Below, one piece after another: positions 1-8,414 of a DNA stretch of 64,000 nucleotides. The stretch is from Saccharospirillum salsuginis. Lineage in GTDB: Bacteria > Pseudomonadota > Gammaproteobacteria > Pseudomonadales > Natronospirillaceae. Position 1 is the first letter of the stretch; each line of letters opens with the position of its first letter. The position numbers were made by a program, and so were the translations under genes. The notes under the pieces are model-generated. The model was given only the letters and a program-made list of their open reading frames with translations. It was not told the origin of the DNA and made no database searches. Where the stretch lies: contig NZ_BMXR01000009.1 in the NCBI RefSeq assembly GCF_014651855.1, positions 62,001 to 126,000 of the forward strand, written 5' to 3'.

Positions 1-336
1 AAGCCAGAACAGTCCCAGCCAGGCGCCGATGAGGTTGAGCTCGATTTCGTGCCAGCCCTGATCACGGCCGACACCATACTGCAGGTATTCGATGATGATG
101 CTGATCAAAAAAACGGCGATGCTGATGCTCAGCCAATGCGGCCAGTCGCGCATGTCGAGGTGACGACGCAATGCAACGATGGCCAGGCAGAAATACAGGA
201 TATGGCCCAGGTTCCACAGCGCGGGTACTAGTTGGTCGGCGTCTCCACTCGGGTCTTCGACGAAGAAGAAGGGGAGGCAGACCAACAACAGTGCGGGCAG
301 TGTCCACTTTTTGAGGAAGGCCGGAATAGAGGTCAT
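1..336 (-). CDS. VanZ-like membrane protein (3' end cut by window edge)
   Basis: An open frame runs leftward from an ATG at 336 to the window edge, so the C-terminus is missing. The 112 visible residues begin MTSIPAFLKKW and contain hydrophobic stretches at about residues 11-22 and 37-52, followed by another rich in Ile/Val/Phe ending in IIIEYLQY. The motif GWHEIELNLIGAWLG resembles the D/E..N..G signature of the VanZ/teicoplanin-resistance-like family of small inner-membrane proteins of unknown biochemical role. Function beyond membrane location is not shown. It lies upstream of, and on the same strand as, the sugar phosphorylase operon, but is separated from pgmB by 65 bp and is transcribed away from it. 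Confidence 0.6.
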   Translation of the reverse strand, partial: MTSIPAFLKKWTLPALLLVCLPFFFVEDPSGDADQLVPALWNLGHILYFCLAIVALRRHLDMRDWPHWLSISIAVFLISIIIEYLQYGVGRDQGWHEIELNLIGAWLGLFWL

Positions 337-401
337 TCGAACCAAATTTTCCTTCAAAAAGCGTTACTATGCCGTGGATCCCGGGTTCAGTCCATGACCG
401 T

Positions 402-1040
402 TTAGGTCAGCAGTTCATCCAGCCGGTGCACATGCGCATCGCTGTATCGGCGCAGGTCGTCGTGCCCGACGGACACGGCGAACATGGAGCAATCCTTGAT
501 GGCTTGCAGGCCGGCGATCGAATCCTCGAAGGCGATGCACTGTGTCGGATGCACTTTCACGCCATAGGCGGCGTAGAGAAAAATGTCCGGCGCCGGTTTG
601 CTGCGCGCGTAGGTCGGATCGGCGATGTAGTCGAAACGGTCGGTCAGTTGCAGGCCGTTCAGAATGGTGCGGGCGTTGCGACTGGCCGACGCGATGGCCA
701 GCTTGACGCTGTTCTTCGCCAACTGGTCGAGCAACGGCATCACGCCCGGCAGGATATCCTCGGCCGTCAGTTGCTCGATCAGTTGCTGGTAGTAGGCGTT
801 CTTGTCGGCCGCCATGGCCTGTTTTTCTTCGTCGCTGTAGCGGTGCTCGCCGAGAGCCAGCAATCGCTCCAGCGACTCCATGCGATCGACGCCTTTGAGT
901 TGTTCGTTGTCTTCCTCCGTGAACCGGATGCCCAACTCGTCGGCCAGTTTTTTCCAGGCCTTGAAATGGAACGGGGCGGTGTCGGTAATGACACCGTCCA
1001 GATCGAAAATCGCGGCTTTGTAGGCACTGAAATCAATCAT
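402..1040 (-). CDS. pgmB: beta-phosphoglucomutase
   Basis: A 212-residue HAD-superfamily enzyme converting beta-glucose 1-phosphate to glucose 6-phosphate. Motif I is FDLDGVITDT with the nucleophile Asp13 and acid/base Asp15. Later motifs are ASASRNA (motif II region), KPAPDIF (motif III Lys) and EDSIAG (motif IV acidic metal site). The helical cap lies between motifs I and II, as in the beta-PGM subfamily. The ATG overlaps the stop of the upstream GH65 gene by 4 bp (ATGA), implying translational coupling. Context is decisive: GH65 phosphorylases release beta-Glc1P, which only beta-PGM can feed into glycolysis. Length is normal for the family. Confidence 0.93.
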   Translation of the reverse strand: MIDFSAYKAAIFDLDGVITDTAPFHFKAWKKLADELGIRFTEEDNEQLKGVDRMESLERLLALGEHRYSDEEKQAMAADKNAYYQQLIEQLTAEDILPGVMPLLDQLAKNSVKLAIASASRNARTILNGLQLTDRFDYIADPTYARSKPAPDIFLYAAYGVKVHPTQCIAFEDSIAGLQAIKDCSMFAVSVGHDDLRRYSDAHVHRLDELLT

Positions 1041-3355
1041 CGGGCCGTCTCCTTCGATACGACCTCGCCCCGCGTCAGCGACAGGGGCTGGCCATGGTGT
1101 TCAATCGTCAGGGTATCGCCTTCCAGCAGTTTATAGTGCGTGGCATCGGCCCTGAGTGTGACTTGCAGTTGGCGCTGCTGATAACGCACCTTGAACGTCA
1201 GCGCGCGCCACTGCTCCGGCAGGGCCGGCTTGAAGGACAGGCGACCCTGACCGTAACGCAGGCCGGCGAACCCCTGAACGGCGCCCATCCAGATGCCGCC
1301 CATGGCCGCTGTGTGCACGCCGTAATAGGTGTTCTTGTGATCGTCGTCCAGATCGACCCGCAAGGTGTTCTTGAAGTAGTCGTACGCCTGTTGGTGGTAG
1401 CCGATTTCACTGGCCAGCACACCGTGCATGCAAGTCGACAGGGTGGAGTCGTGCGTGCAGATCGACTCGTAATAGTCGTAGCAGCGGCGTTTGAGGTCGA
1501 CGTCTTCGGACTCGCCTTCCAGCACCAGGGCCAGCAGGGCGTCCGGCTGCTTCAACACCTGATGGCGATAGATGACCAGCGGGTGGAAGTGCAGCAACAG
1601 CGGGTACTTGTCCTTGGGCACATTGGCGAAGTCCCACTTGGGTTTTTGCAGAAAGTTGTCGTCCTGGGCGACGATTCCCAGCCGCTCATCGTAGGGCAGG
1701 TGCATGTGGTCGGCGGCGCGTTGCCACACCGCCAGTTCGTCCTCGCCGAGTTCGATGGCGTCGGCCAGTTGCCGGTAGTCATCGGGCCATTCGTTCTGCA
1801 TCAAACGGGCGACTTCGACGGCCCAGCTCAGGTGCATCTGCGCCAGTTTGTTGGTGTAGTAGTTGTTGTCCACGACGGCCGTGTATTCGTCCGGACCGGT
1901 CACCGAGAAGATCTTGAACCGACCCTCGTCGCTGAAAGTGCCCAGGCCGATCCAGATACGCGCTGTTTCCAGAATGAGCTCCGCCAGCCCTTCGCGCAAA
2001 ATGGCCTGGTCGCCGGTGATGCGTACATAACTGCGTGAGGCATAGGCGATGTCGGCGTTGATGTGGTATTGCGCCGTTCCCGCCGGGAAAAAGGAGGAGC
2101 ACTCCTCGCCGCCGATGGTCCGCCAGGCGAACAGGGCCCCTTGTTCATGGCCGAGTTCGCGCGCCCGTTGCTTGGCGGCCGGCAGGGTGGACATACGGTA
2201 TTCGAGCAGGTTCTTCGCCACCTGCGGGTCGCTGAACAACCAGAACGGAAACACATAGGTTTCCGCGTCCCAGAAATAGTGGCCGTCGTAACCGGAACCG
2301 GTCACGCCCTTGGCGGCGATGCTGCTGACACCGTCGGTACCGGTGGACTGCAACAGGTGGAAAAGGGCGAAGCGGGCGGCGTACTGCGCACCGTCGTCGG
2401 AGTCGATCTCGATATCGGCATTGGACCAGAACCGATCGAGAAAGGTCTCCTGCTCGGCCAGCAAGGCCGCCAAACCGGTGTCCATGCCTTCACTGGCCAG
2501 GGACCGGGCCCGGCTCACCAGTTCTTCGGTGGCCGTAACCCGGCTGTCGACGTAGGCGATCACCGTCTCCAGCGAATACTGTTCACCGGCACGGGCATCG
2601 ATATCGTAGTGGTTGCCCAGATCCGACCCGGTTTCAAAGGCTTCGGCATTCGCTTCGGGGCCGGTGGTCACCATGGCGGCCGCCATGTGCAAACCGCTGT
2701 TGCAGGTGCGGTACTGGACCGCCGACACCGTCCCGGTCTGCTCCTGCTGGACCCGCTGCCAATGGCTGGCGGGAATCGACCCGCCCTTGCGCGGGTCGTC
2801 GATGTCGTTGCCCGTACCCTGACCGGTTTCCAGCGCCGACGCCAGACGCATGGGACCAGTGTAATCGACCGATTCCACGATCACCCTGGCCAGCATCAGC
2901 GAACGTTGTGTCAGCGACGCGGCGCGAGTGAACGTCAGTTTCACGGTATGACCGGTCGGGCTGCGCCAGGTCAGATGGCGCTGGTACTGACCGGTGCGGA
3001 AGTCGAGAAACCGGTGGTGCGACAGCACATCGCCTTCGGCCAGGGAAAGCCACTGGCCATCCAATTGCAGTGAAAAGCGGTGGCGGGGTACCGAGACGAT
3101 CCGGTGGCAATTGCGAGCGAAGCCGTACGCGGATTCATCGTACTCGATCGGCAGGGATTCGTAGACGCCGTTCAGGAAGGCGGCCCGGGTCGCGTTCGCG
3201 ACCGGACCCGGATACCCCTCGTCGAAGTACCCACGCACCCCCAAATAGCCGTTGCCAACGGCAAACAGACTCTCGTTGCAGGCAGCGCGTTCGGCTTCAA
3301 AGCCGGTTTCAACATAGCGCCAGGATTGTGTGTCGAAGTCGGACGGTGTACTCAC
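1037..3355 (-). CDS. GH65 disaccharide phosphorylase (maltose/trehalose/kojibiose type)
   Basis: About 772 residues with the GH65 layout: an N-terminal beta-sandwich (residues 1-270), an (alpha/alpha)6 catalytic barrel and a C-terminal beta domain. Visible signatures are HYFWDAETYVFPFW, FAWRTIGGEECSS, the GPDEY motif near residue 490 where the family's catalytic Glu lies, and DVDLKRRCYDYYE in the phosphate-binding region. It would phosphorolyse an alpha-linked glucose disaccharide to glucose plus beta-glucose 1-phosphate in the cytoplasm. I cannot fix which disaccharide. The start chosen is GTG at 3355, preceded by a GAGG-like site. An in-frame ATG at 3385 adds ten residues (MFSVRFPRPI) and is the alternative. 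It is coupled to pgmB by ATGA. No transporter gene is adjacent. Confidence 0.9.
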   Translation of the reverse strand: MSTPSDFDTQSWRYVETGFEAERAACNESLFAVGNGYLGVRGYFDEGYPGPVANATRAAFLNGVYESLPIEYDESAYGFARNCHRIVSVPRHRFSLQLDGQWLSLAEGDVLSHHRFLDFRTGQYQRHLTWRSPTGHTVKLTFTRAASLTQRSLMLARVIVESVDYTGPMRLASALETGQGTGNDIDDPRKGGSIPASHWQRVQQEQTGTVSAVQYRTCNSGLHMAAAMVTTGPEANAEAFETGSDLGNHYDIDARAGEQYSLETVIAYVDSRVTATEELVSRARSLASEGMDTGLAALLAEQETFLDRFWSNADIEIDSDDGAQYAARFALFHLLQSTGTDGVSSIAAKGVTGSGYDGHYFWDAETYVFPFWLFSDPQVAKNLLEYRMSTLPAAKQRARELGHEQGALFAWRTIGGEECSSFFPAGTAQYHINADIAYASRSYVRITGDQAILREGLAELILETARIWIGLGTFSDEGRFKIFSVTGPDEYTAVVDNNYYTNKLAQMHLSWAVEVARLMQNEWPDDYRQLADAIELGEDELAVWQRAADHMHLPYDERLGIVAQDDNFLQKPKWDFANVPKDKYPLLLHFHPLVIYRHQVLKQPDALLALVLEGESEDVDLKRRCYDYYESICTHDSTLSTCMHGVLASEIGYHQQAYDYFKNTLRVDLDDDHKNTYYGVHTAAMGGIWMGAVQGFAGLRYGQGRLSFKPALPEQWRALTFKVRYQQRQLQVTLRADATHYKLLEGDTLTIEHHGQPLSLTRGEVVSKETAR

Positions 3356-3491
3356 GATGGGCCTCGGAAATCTAACTGAAAACAATGACTTAAACGATTA
3401 AGATGCGCTGCGCATTGTACGGAGAAAGCCGCTCAATCACCAGAAAAATCGGGTTCCATCCCCAAAGGGTAGTACATCGAAGGCAAATGAT

Positions 3492-3520
3492 TTGAAGGCT
3501 GTATGGATATACAGTATTGT
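3492..3520 (+). promoter_or_regulatory. sigma70-type promoter with a LexA (SOS) box in its spacer
   Basis: The 16-bp sequence at 3499-3514 reads CTGTATGGATATACAG, a CTG-N10-CAG match to the gammaproteobacterial LexA consensus and nearly perfectly symmetric. It exactly fills the 17-bp gap between TTGAAG (3492-3497) and TATTGT (3515-3520), so LexA binding would block polymerase. The next gene starts at 3574. Seen: the motif and spacing. Inferred: SOS control. Confidence 0.75.
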
Positions 3521-3573
3521 GTGGTTGTTCATTCGCAAGTCCGCAAACTGAATCGACCACTGAGGACTGTGCC

Positions 3574-4635
3574 ATGCGCACCCGAGGAACCCCCAAAAAC
3601 CCGCACAACCGGTTTCAGCACCGGGTGACGGACCGGGCCGTGGACGATGGCTGGTACCGGGACCCCGAAGACGAATGCAACCCGGACAGCCTGGCGACCG
3701 AGGTGGTGTCCGAGCAGGCGAAAACCATCATCAGCACCAACCAGTCGCCGGATGTACCGTTCGACCAGTCGATCAACCCCTACCGTGGGTGCGAACACGG
3801 CTGTGTCTATTGTTTCGCCAGGCCGTCCCACGCCTACTGGGACTATTCACCGGGGCTGGACTTCGAAACGAAACTGATCGCCAAAACCAACGCCAATGAG
3901 CGACTGCTTGAAGCGCTGGACAAGCCGAGCTACGTCTGCAAACCGATAGCGCTGGGCATCAATACCGACGCCTACCAGCCGCTGGAAAAGCATCAGCGGA
4001 TCACACGGCAACTGCTGGAAACCCTGCTCGACTGTCGCCACCCGGTCTCCGTCATCACCAAAGGCGGCCTGATCCTGCGCGATCTGGACCTGTTGTCGGA
4101 ATTGGCGCGCCAGGGCCTATGCACCGTCCGTGTCAGCCTGACCACCCTGGATAACGACCTGAAACGTAAAATGGAACCGCGAACGGCGTCGCCCGGTACT
4201 CGACTGAAGGTCATTCGACGGTTGAGCGAAGCCGGTGTGCCGGTCGGCATCATTATGGGGCCGGTCATCCCGTTCGTGAACGACGCCGAAATCGAATCCT
4301 TGCTGGAAGCCGCCTTTGAGGCGGGTGCGCAGCGTGCGACCTGGATCCTATTGCGTCTGCCCCTGGAAATCTCGGAGCTGTTCGAAGACTGGTTGCAGCG
4401 GCACTACCCCGATCGGGCGGAGCATGTCATGAACCGGATTCGGGACATGCGAGGCGGCAAGGTATACGACAGTACCTTTGGTAAACGGATGAGCGGGGAG
4501 GGGTTGTACACGGACATGATTCGGCAGCGGTTCGACAAACAGTGTCGAAAGCTCGGTTTGAACAGCCACGACGAACCGCCATTGCGAACGGATTTGTTCC
4601 GACGGCCATCAGGGCAGCAGATCGATTTGTTTTAA
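3574..4635 (+). CDS. PA0069-family radical SAM protein
   Basis: A 353-residue radical SAM enzyme. The [4Fe-4S] motif CX3CX2C is Cys73-Cys77-Cys80 in GCEHGCVYCF, followed by RPSHAYWDYSPGLDFE typical of the SplB-related PA0069/Rv2578c group. The chemistry is unknown; relatives include spore photoproduct lyase-like proteins, which with the SOS promoter hints at DNA or nucleotide damage. The start is ATG 3574 with GAGGA seven bases upstream; a longer frame beginning at 3517 would overlap the promoter and is rejected. The C-terminal Cys-containing tail ends in QQIDLF. It is monocistronic, followed by repeats. Confidence 0.88.
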   Translation: MRTRGTPKNPHNRFQHRVTDRAVDDGWYRDPEDECNPDSLATEVVSEQAKTIISTNQSPDVPFDQSINPYRGCEHGCVYCFARPSHAYWDYSPGLDFETKLIAKTNANERLLEALDKPSYVCKPIALGINTDAYQPLEKHQRITRQLLETLLDCRHPVSVITKGGLILRDLDLLSELARQGLCTVRVSLTTLDNDLKRKMEPRTASPGTRLKVIRRLSEAGVPVGIIMGPVIPFVNDAEIESLLEAAFEAGAQRATWILLRLPLEISELFEDWLQRHYPDRAEHVMNRIRDMRGGKVYDSTFGKRMSGEGLYTDMIRQRFDKQCRKLGLNSHDEPPLRTDLFRRPSGQQIDLF

Positions 4636-4654
4636 ACCCCAGGAACCGCGGAGA

Positions 4655-4844
4655 GTAGGTTGGATCGGTCCGACGTCTCGGTAGCGCGTGAGCGCGTAAC
4701 CCAACAAGCAAACCGTGCCCGGAAAGCAGACAGTGCCAACGATGAAACTGTTGGATTACGCCTTCGGCTAATCCAACCTACACGCTGCTTAAAGCAGCCA
4801 GAGCATCATGTAGGTTGGATTAGCGCGTGAGCGCGTAATCCAAC
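4655..4844. repeat. GTAGGTTGGAT-type palindromic repeats, three copies
   Basis: Three related short palindromes lie in the 258-bp gap between convergent genes. They are at 4655-4705, 4750-4781 and 4810-4844. Copies 2 and 3 are near-perfect hairpins (GTTGGATTA...TAATCCAAC) with loops CGCCTTCGGC or GCGCGTGAGCGCG; the first is degenerate. Copies 1 and 3 face one way and copy 2 the other. Such repeats are common between genes in many Gammaproteobacteria. A hairpin role at the convergent 3' ends is possible. Confidence 0.8.
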
Positions 4845-4893
4845 ATTTAATGCAGGCCCGGCAGCCGGTGCGGGTTCAGCCACCTGAATGTTT

Positions 4894-6078
4894 TTAAGCC
4901 CCCACAGCCAAAAATGCCTTAACAACCTGCGGAATGTCTTTCTCGGTCAGACCGGCGACATTGACGCGTCCGCCGCTTACCACATAGATGGCATGGTTCT
5001 GTTTCAGTTGCTCAATCTGGGCCGGGCTCAGACCGGTGACCGAGAACATTCCCCGGTGTTCGCCGAAATAGTCGAACCGGTCACTGTCGCTGGCTTCGCG
5101 GAAACCGACCACCAGTTGCTCGCGCAGACCATTGATGCGCTGGTTCATGGACGCCAGCTCCTTCATCCAGTTCGCCTTCAACTCTTCCCGGTTCAGAATC
5201 ATCGACACCAGGGCGGCACCGTGATCGGGCGGCATGGTGTAGGTCGCGCGCGCCATCCGCTGGATATGGCCCTTGGCTTTCAGACTGTCTTCCGGCGTCT
5301 GGCCGACCACAATCGCCGCCCCGGTCCGTTCGCGATAGAGACCGAAGTTCTTCGAGCAGGAGGTCGCGATCACCAGCTCCGGCACCGAATCCGCCAGAAC
5401 GCGCAAACCGGCCGCGTCCTCCATCAGACCATCGCCGAAGCCCTGATAGGCAATATCGACGAACGGCAAAAAGCCGCGCTCATGGGTCAGCTCCGCGATG
5501 CGTTGCCAGCTTTCGATGGAGATGTCCCCACCGGTGGGGTTGTGGCAGCAGCCGTGCAGCAAGAGCACATCCTGCTCGCCCAGTGATTCAATCTGCGCCA
5601 GCATGGCGTCTTCGTCGACCGCCTTGGTCTCGGTATTGAAATAGGTGTACTCGCGCACGGTCAGGCCTGCGGCTTCCATGACCGGGCGGTGGTTCACATA
5701 ACTGGGGTTGCTGATCCAGACCGTCGCACCCGGACGGGAATAGGCGATCAGATCCGCCAGCATCCGCAGGGCACCGCTCGCGCCCGGTGTCTGAATCGCC
5801 GCCGCCCGGCTGTATGCGGCCGTATCCGCCAACAGCAGGTCGGTCATCGCCCGGTTGAACTGCTCATCGCCGGCCAGGCCGACATAGCTTTTCGTCACCT
5901 GGGTCTCCGCCAGCTCGATGGCCGCCGTGCGCACGGCCTCCATAATGGGCGTGATGCCCTCGCTGTTCCGATAAACGCCGATGCCCAGATCGATCTTCTC
6001 CGGGCGTGGGTCTTCACGAAAGGCAACCGTCAGGGACAGGATCGGATCCTGCATCGGGGCATCCAGGTGTTCGAACAT
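4894..6078 (-). CDS. Class I aspartate/aromatic amino acid aminotransferase
   Basis: A 394-residue PLP enzyme of the AspC/TyrB subfamily, which exchanges amino groups between aspartate or aromatic amino acids and 2-oxoglutarate. Seen: N-terminal MFEHLDAPMQDPILSL, substrate-loop DLGIGVYRN, HGCCHNPTGGD, VDIAYQGFGDG, and the PLP lysine in SCSKNFGLYRER. Length matches the family (about 396). The sequence alone does not separate aspC from tyrB. It lies 15 bp downstream of the DMT exporter gene on the same strand, so the two are probably cotranscribed. The divergent Lrp-type regulator suggests amino-acid-responsive control. Confidence 0.9.
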   Translation of the reverse strand: MFEHLDAPMQDPILSLTVAFREDPRPEKIDLGIGVYRNSEGITPIMEAVRTAAIELAETQVTKSYVGLAGDEQFNRAMTDLLLADTAAYSRAAAIQTPGASGALRMLADLIAYSRPGATVWISNPSYVNHRPVMEAAGLTVREYTYFNTETKAVDEDAMLAQIESLGEQDVLLLHGCCHNPTGGDISIESWQRIAELTHERGFLPFVDIAYQGFGDGLMEDAAGLRVLADSVPELVIATSCSKNFGLYRERTGAAIVVGQTPEDSLKAKGHIQRMARATYTMPPDHGAALVSMILNREELKANWMKELASMNQRINGLREQLVVGFREASDSDRFDYFGEHRGMFSVTGLSPAQIEQLKQNHAIYVVSGGRVNVAGLTEKDIPQVVKAFLAVGA

Positions 6079-6093
6079 CGATGTCTCTCTCCG

Positions 6094-7041
6094 TTATTTT
6101 TTCTCGGGGTGTATCAGGCCACTGGCACAGATAACACCAAGGGTGACCAAGGATAACCCCAAGGCCGTACTCAATTCGATGCTTTCCCGCAAAAAGACCC
6201 AGGCCAGCACCGTCGCGCACACCGGCGTCAACGACCCGATCGCCGAAGTGATTTCCGCGCCCAGTTGACGAATCGCAAACCCGTACAAAAAGCCCGCACC
6301 CAGGCCAACCGCCAGCCCTTGCACCAGCAACTGGACCACCCACTCACCGGTCGGCACCGCCGCCAACGTCAACGCCGGCTGCGCCGCCACCGCGTAAAGT
6401 GTCAACAGCACTGTACTCGGCACCGTCACCACCGACGCCGCCTCCAACGGTGACAACCCGCTCTGACGCACCGACAGCGTAAACACCGCCCACAAGAAAC
6501 TGCACACCAGAAACAACCCCTGGCCCTGACCCAGCCCCTGTGACGCACCGGACAAACCGGTCCACAACAAACACACCACACCCGCGACAACGGCCACCAA
6601 CCCGAACCGTCGCCAACCGGACAACGGCTGCGCGAACACCAACACCGCCATCGCCGTCACAAACACCGGCGCCGTCCCCGGAATCAAGGTACTGCCGTGC
6701 GCCACCGGCGCCCAACGCATCCCCACCGCACTCAACAGGAAAAAGGGCAGCCCGGCACCGACCGCCATACCCAGCAACCAGACCGGATTGACCCGGCGTA
6801 GTGTGTGCCAGCGTTTAATGAACAACGGCAACAGGATCAGACCGGGTACGCCAAAGCGAAAAAGTGTCAGATCAAAGGTCCCCAGCGGCGACAAGGCCCC
6901 CTGGCGCAGGGACAGGAAATAGCAGGACCAGATAAGAACCGTGGTTGCCGCCGCCAGATAACCCAGGTAACGCTGGGTCTGGCTGGATAAAATCGGAGTG
7001 ACCGCTGTCAGTGAATGGGTAGGTGCAACTTGTTGGGACAT
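6094..7041 (-). CDS. EamA/DMT-family inner-membrane transporter
   Basis: A 315-residue protein with about ten hydrophobic segments arranged as two EamA repeats, the RhaT/YdcZ-type drug/metabolite transporter plan. Typical stretches are the first-helix WSCYFLSLRQGALSP and the repeat-end RWAPVAHGSTLIPGTAP. The substrate is not readable; family members export amino acids and metabolites. Its position between an aminotransferase and a divergent Lrp/AsnC regulator makes amino acid export the best guess. The start ATG at 7041 is followed by a soluble N-terminal tail of about 23 residues. Gly- and Val-rich coding gives unusually long shadow frames on the other strand. Confidence 0.88.
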   Translation of the reverse strand: MSQQVAPTHSLTAVTPILSSQTQRYLGYLAAATTVLIWSCYFLSLRQGALSPLGTFDLTLFRFGVPGLILLPLFIKRWHTLRRVNPVWLLGMAVGAGLPFFLLSAVGMRWAPVAHGSTLIPGTAPVFVTAMAVLVFAQPLSGWRRFGLVAVVAGVVCLLWTGLSGASQGLGQGQGLFLVCSFLWAVFTLSVRQSGLSPLEAASVVTVPSTVLLTLYAVAAQPALTLAAVPTGEWVVQLLVQGLAVGLGAGFLYGFAIRQLGAEITSAIGSLTPVCATVLAWVFLRESIELSTALGLSLVTLGVICASGLIHPEKK

Positions 7042-7106
7042 AAAGGGTATTTGGCTCAGTAACTGAATTTATGTCATTGGTGGCCCAGCTCTACTAGGCA
7101 GCGCCC

Positions 7107-7224
7107 GGTGTCGGGGTATAGCTCCACAGGGAAGTCCGCAGCAGGGATGCTGTGGTCTAGTCCCGAAACGTCGGACCGCCATGGACAGATTCACGACGAC
7201 CCTATAGGGCTATACCCCGCCACC
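7107..7224 (-). repeat. Dispersed variable-arm palindrome, copy A
   Basis: Arms GGTG/CGGGGTATAGC (7107-7122) pair with GCTATACCCCG/CACC (7209-7224). Between them is the family core in reverse orientation: apical hairpin CCGCAGCA-GGGA-TGCTGTGG at 7136-7155, then the CCATGGACAGATTCACGACGA block, with roughly a dozen extra bases relative to other copies. The outer edge motif reads GGATGCGGATTTCGGGCAC. It sits in the 340-bp gap between the divergent DMT gene and lrp-type gene, so it is not simply a terminator. Confidence 0.85.
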
Positions 7225-7381
7225 GGATGCGGATTTCGGGCACTTCAAAAACAGGAGCCACCAAATTCGAAGGCGTATGATGCAACCAACCCAGCGACTG
7301 ATGCAGGTAAAAACGGGCCATATATTCGACGCCGTTAGCACGTCGTGCTAAAAATACCATAAAGCCTAACCGGACAAACCC

Positions 7382-7849
7382 ATGCAGCCCGAAAAGATCG
7401 ACCGCATCGACCGCCGCCTGCTCGACTACCTGCAACAGGACGCCCGCCTCACCACCGCCCAACTGGCTGAACGCGTGGGCCTCTCCGCCTCCCCCTGTGC
7501 CCGCCGCATCCGCCGACTGGAACAGGACGGCTTCATCGAAGGCTACCGCGCCCAACTCAACCGCCAGCGCCTCAACCTCGGCATCACCATCTTCGTGCAC
7601 GTGCGCCTCAGCCAGCACCAGGACAAACTCGTCGAAGCCTTCGAAGACACCGTGCGCAACATGGCCGAAGTCATCAACTGCCACACCGTCTCCGGTCCGT
7701 TCGACTACCTGCTCCAGGTCGTCACCCCCGACTTGCCCGGCTATGAACAATGGGTGCGCCGCCTGCAGAAACTGCCCAACGTCAACACCGTCGACAGCAG
7801 CTTCGCCATTCGTCCCGTAAAAGAGCAGGGTCCGCTGCCGCTGGTGTGA
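7382..7849 (+). CDS. Lrp/AsnC-family transcriptional regulator
   Basis: A 155-residue protein with an N-terminal winged helix-turn-helix (LLDYLQQDARLTTAQLAERVGLS, about residues 10-32) and a C-terminal RAM/AsnC ligand-binding beta-alpha-beta-beta-alpha-beta domain (about 65-145; CHTVSGPFDYLLQVV). Members sense amino acids and act as octameric or dimeric DNA-wrapping regulators. It is divergent from the DMT transporter-aminotransferase pair, the usual geometry for local regulation. The C-terminal RPVKEQGPLPLV is in line with the family. The ligand is unknown. No unusual start: ATG 7382. Confidence 0.92.
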   Translation: MQPEKIDRIDRRLLDYLQQDARLTTAQLAERVGLSASPCARRIRRLEQDGFIEGYRAQLNRQRLNLGITIFVHVRLSQHQDKLVEAFEDTVRNMAEVINCHTVSGPFDYLLQVVTPDLPGYEQWVRRLQKLPNVNTVDSSFAIRPVKEQGPLPLV

Positions 7850-7924
7850 ATCCGGCTTTCATCGCCAGTAGTCGGGGCCGGGCAATCCTCGTACAATGCC
7901 GCCAAATTCAGAAATACCGAGACT

Positions 7925-8383
7925 ATGAAAGCACTGACCCGAGAATTGATCGAAGACTGGCTGGACGAGCTGGAAGTCCGCCACACCCTGTGTCCGGATT
8001 GCGACGGCATCCACCTGATGGACTATGAAGAAAAACTGGGTGTGCTCGAGAGCCGTGTACTGCTCGAAGACGATCTGGTCATGGTGTTCACCGAACTGGC
8101 GATTCGGCCATCGGCCATACTGCCGCTGCAAGGCTCGTTGCACCTGATCAACTACGACCACCCGTTGCTCAAAGTGGGCCTGTCCCTGGATGACGACGAC
8201 GTACCGCGACTGACGCTGATCGCGGCATTGCCCACTCAAGGTTTGAGCGGCGACTATTTCGCCCATTGGCTGCCCCCCATCCTGACCGCCACCCAGGCCG
8301 TGCTCGACCAGGCCTCGCAGATGGATGTCCTGTTCCTGGACGAAGGGGCCTTCGACAACCCCGAGGGCGACTCGCTGCACTGA
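7925..8383 (+). CDS. ybjN: YbjN domain-containing protein
   Basis: A 152-residue soluble protein strongly resembling Escherichia coli YbjN: an N-terminal L.DWLDELEVRHTLCPDCDGIHL segment like the CDNCQALHLP block, then a VFTELAIRPSAILPLQGSL strand and a L.LDDDDVPRLTL segment. The fold is type III chaperone-like. YbjN is linked in E. coli to sensory and stress regulation, but no biochemical activity is established. The two cysteines in CPDC are conserved between the two proteins. It is followed closely by zntB (31 bp), so probably one transcript. Confidence 0.8.
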   Translation: MKALTRELIEDWLDELEVRHTLCPDCDGIHLMDYEEKLGVLESRVLLEDDLVMVFTELAIRPSAILPLQGSLHLINYDHPLLKVGLSLDDDDVPRLTLIAALPTQGLSGDYFAHWLPPILTATQAVLDQASQMDVLFLDEGAFDNPEGDSLH

Positions 8384-8414
8384 GTCGACCGGATCCACAA
8401 CAAGGGTTTCTCCG

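Noticed and set aside
369..1136. Long plus-strand frames opposite pgmB, GH65, valS, pepA and jetC
   Set aside because: They mirror GC-rich codon bias of real genes, have no ribosome sites or recognisable domains, and the opposite strand encodes clear enzymes.
3390..3608. A 72-residue minus-strand frame between GH65 and the radical SAM gene
   Set aside because: It covers the LexA promoter and has no recognisable sequence or ribosome site.
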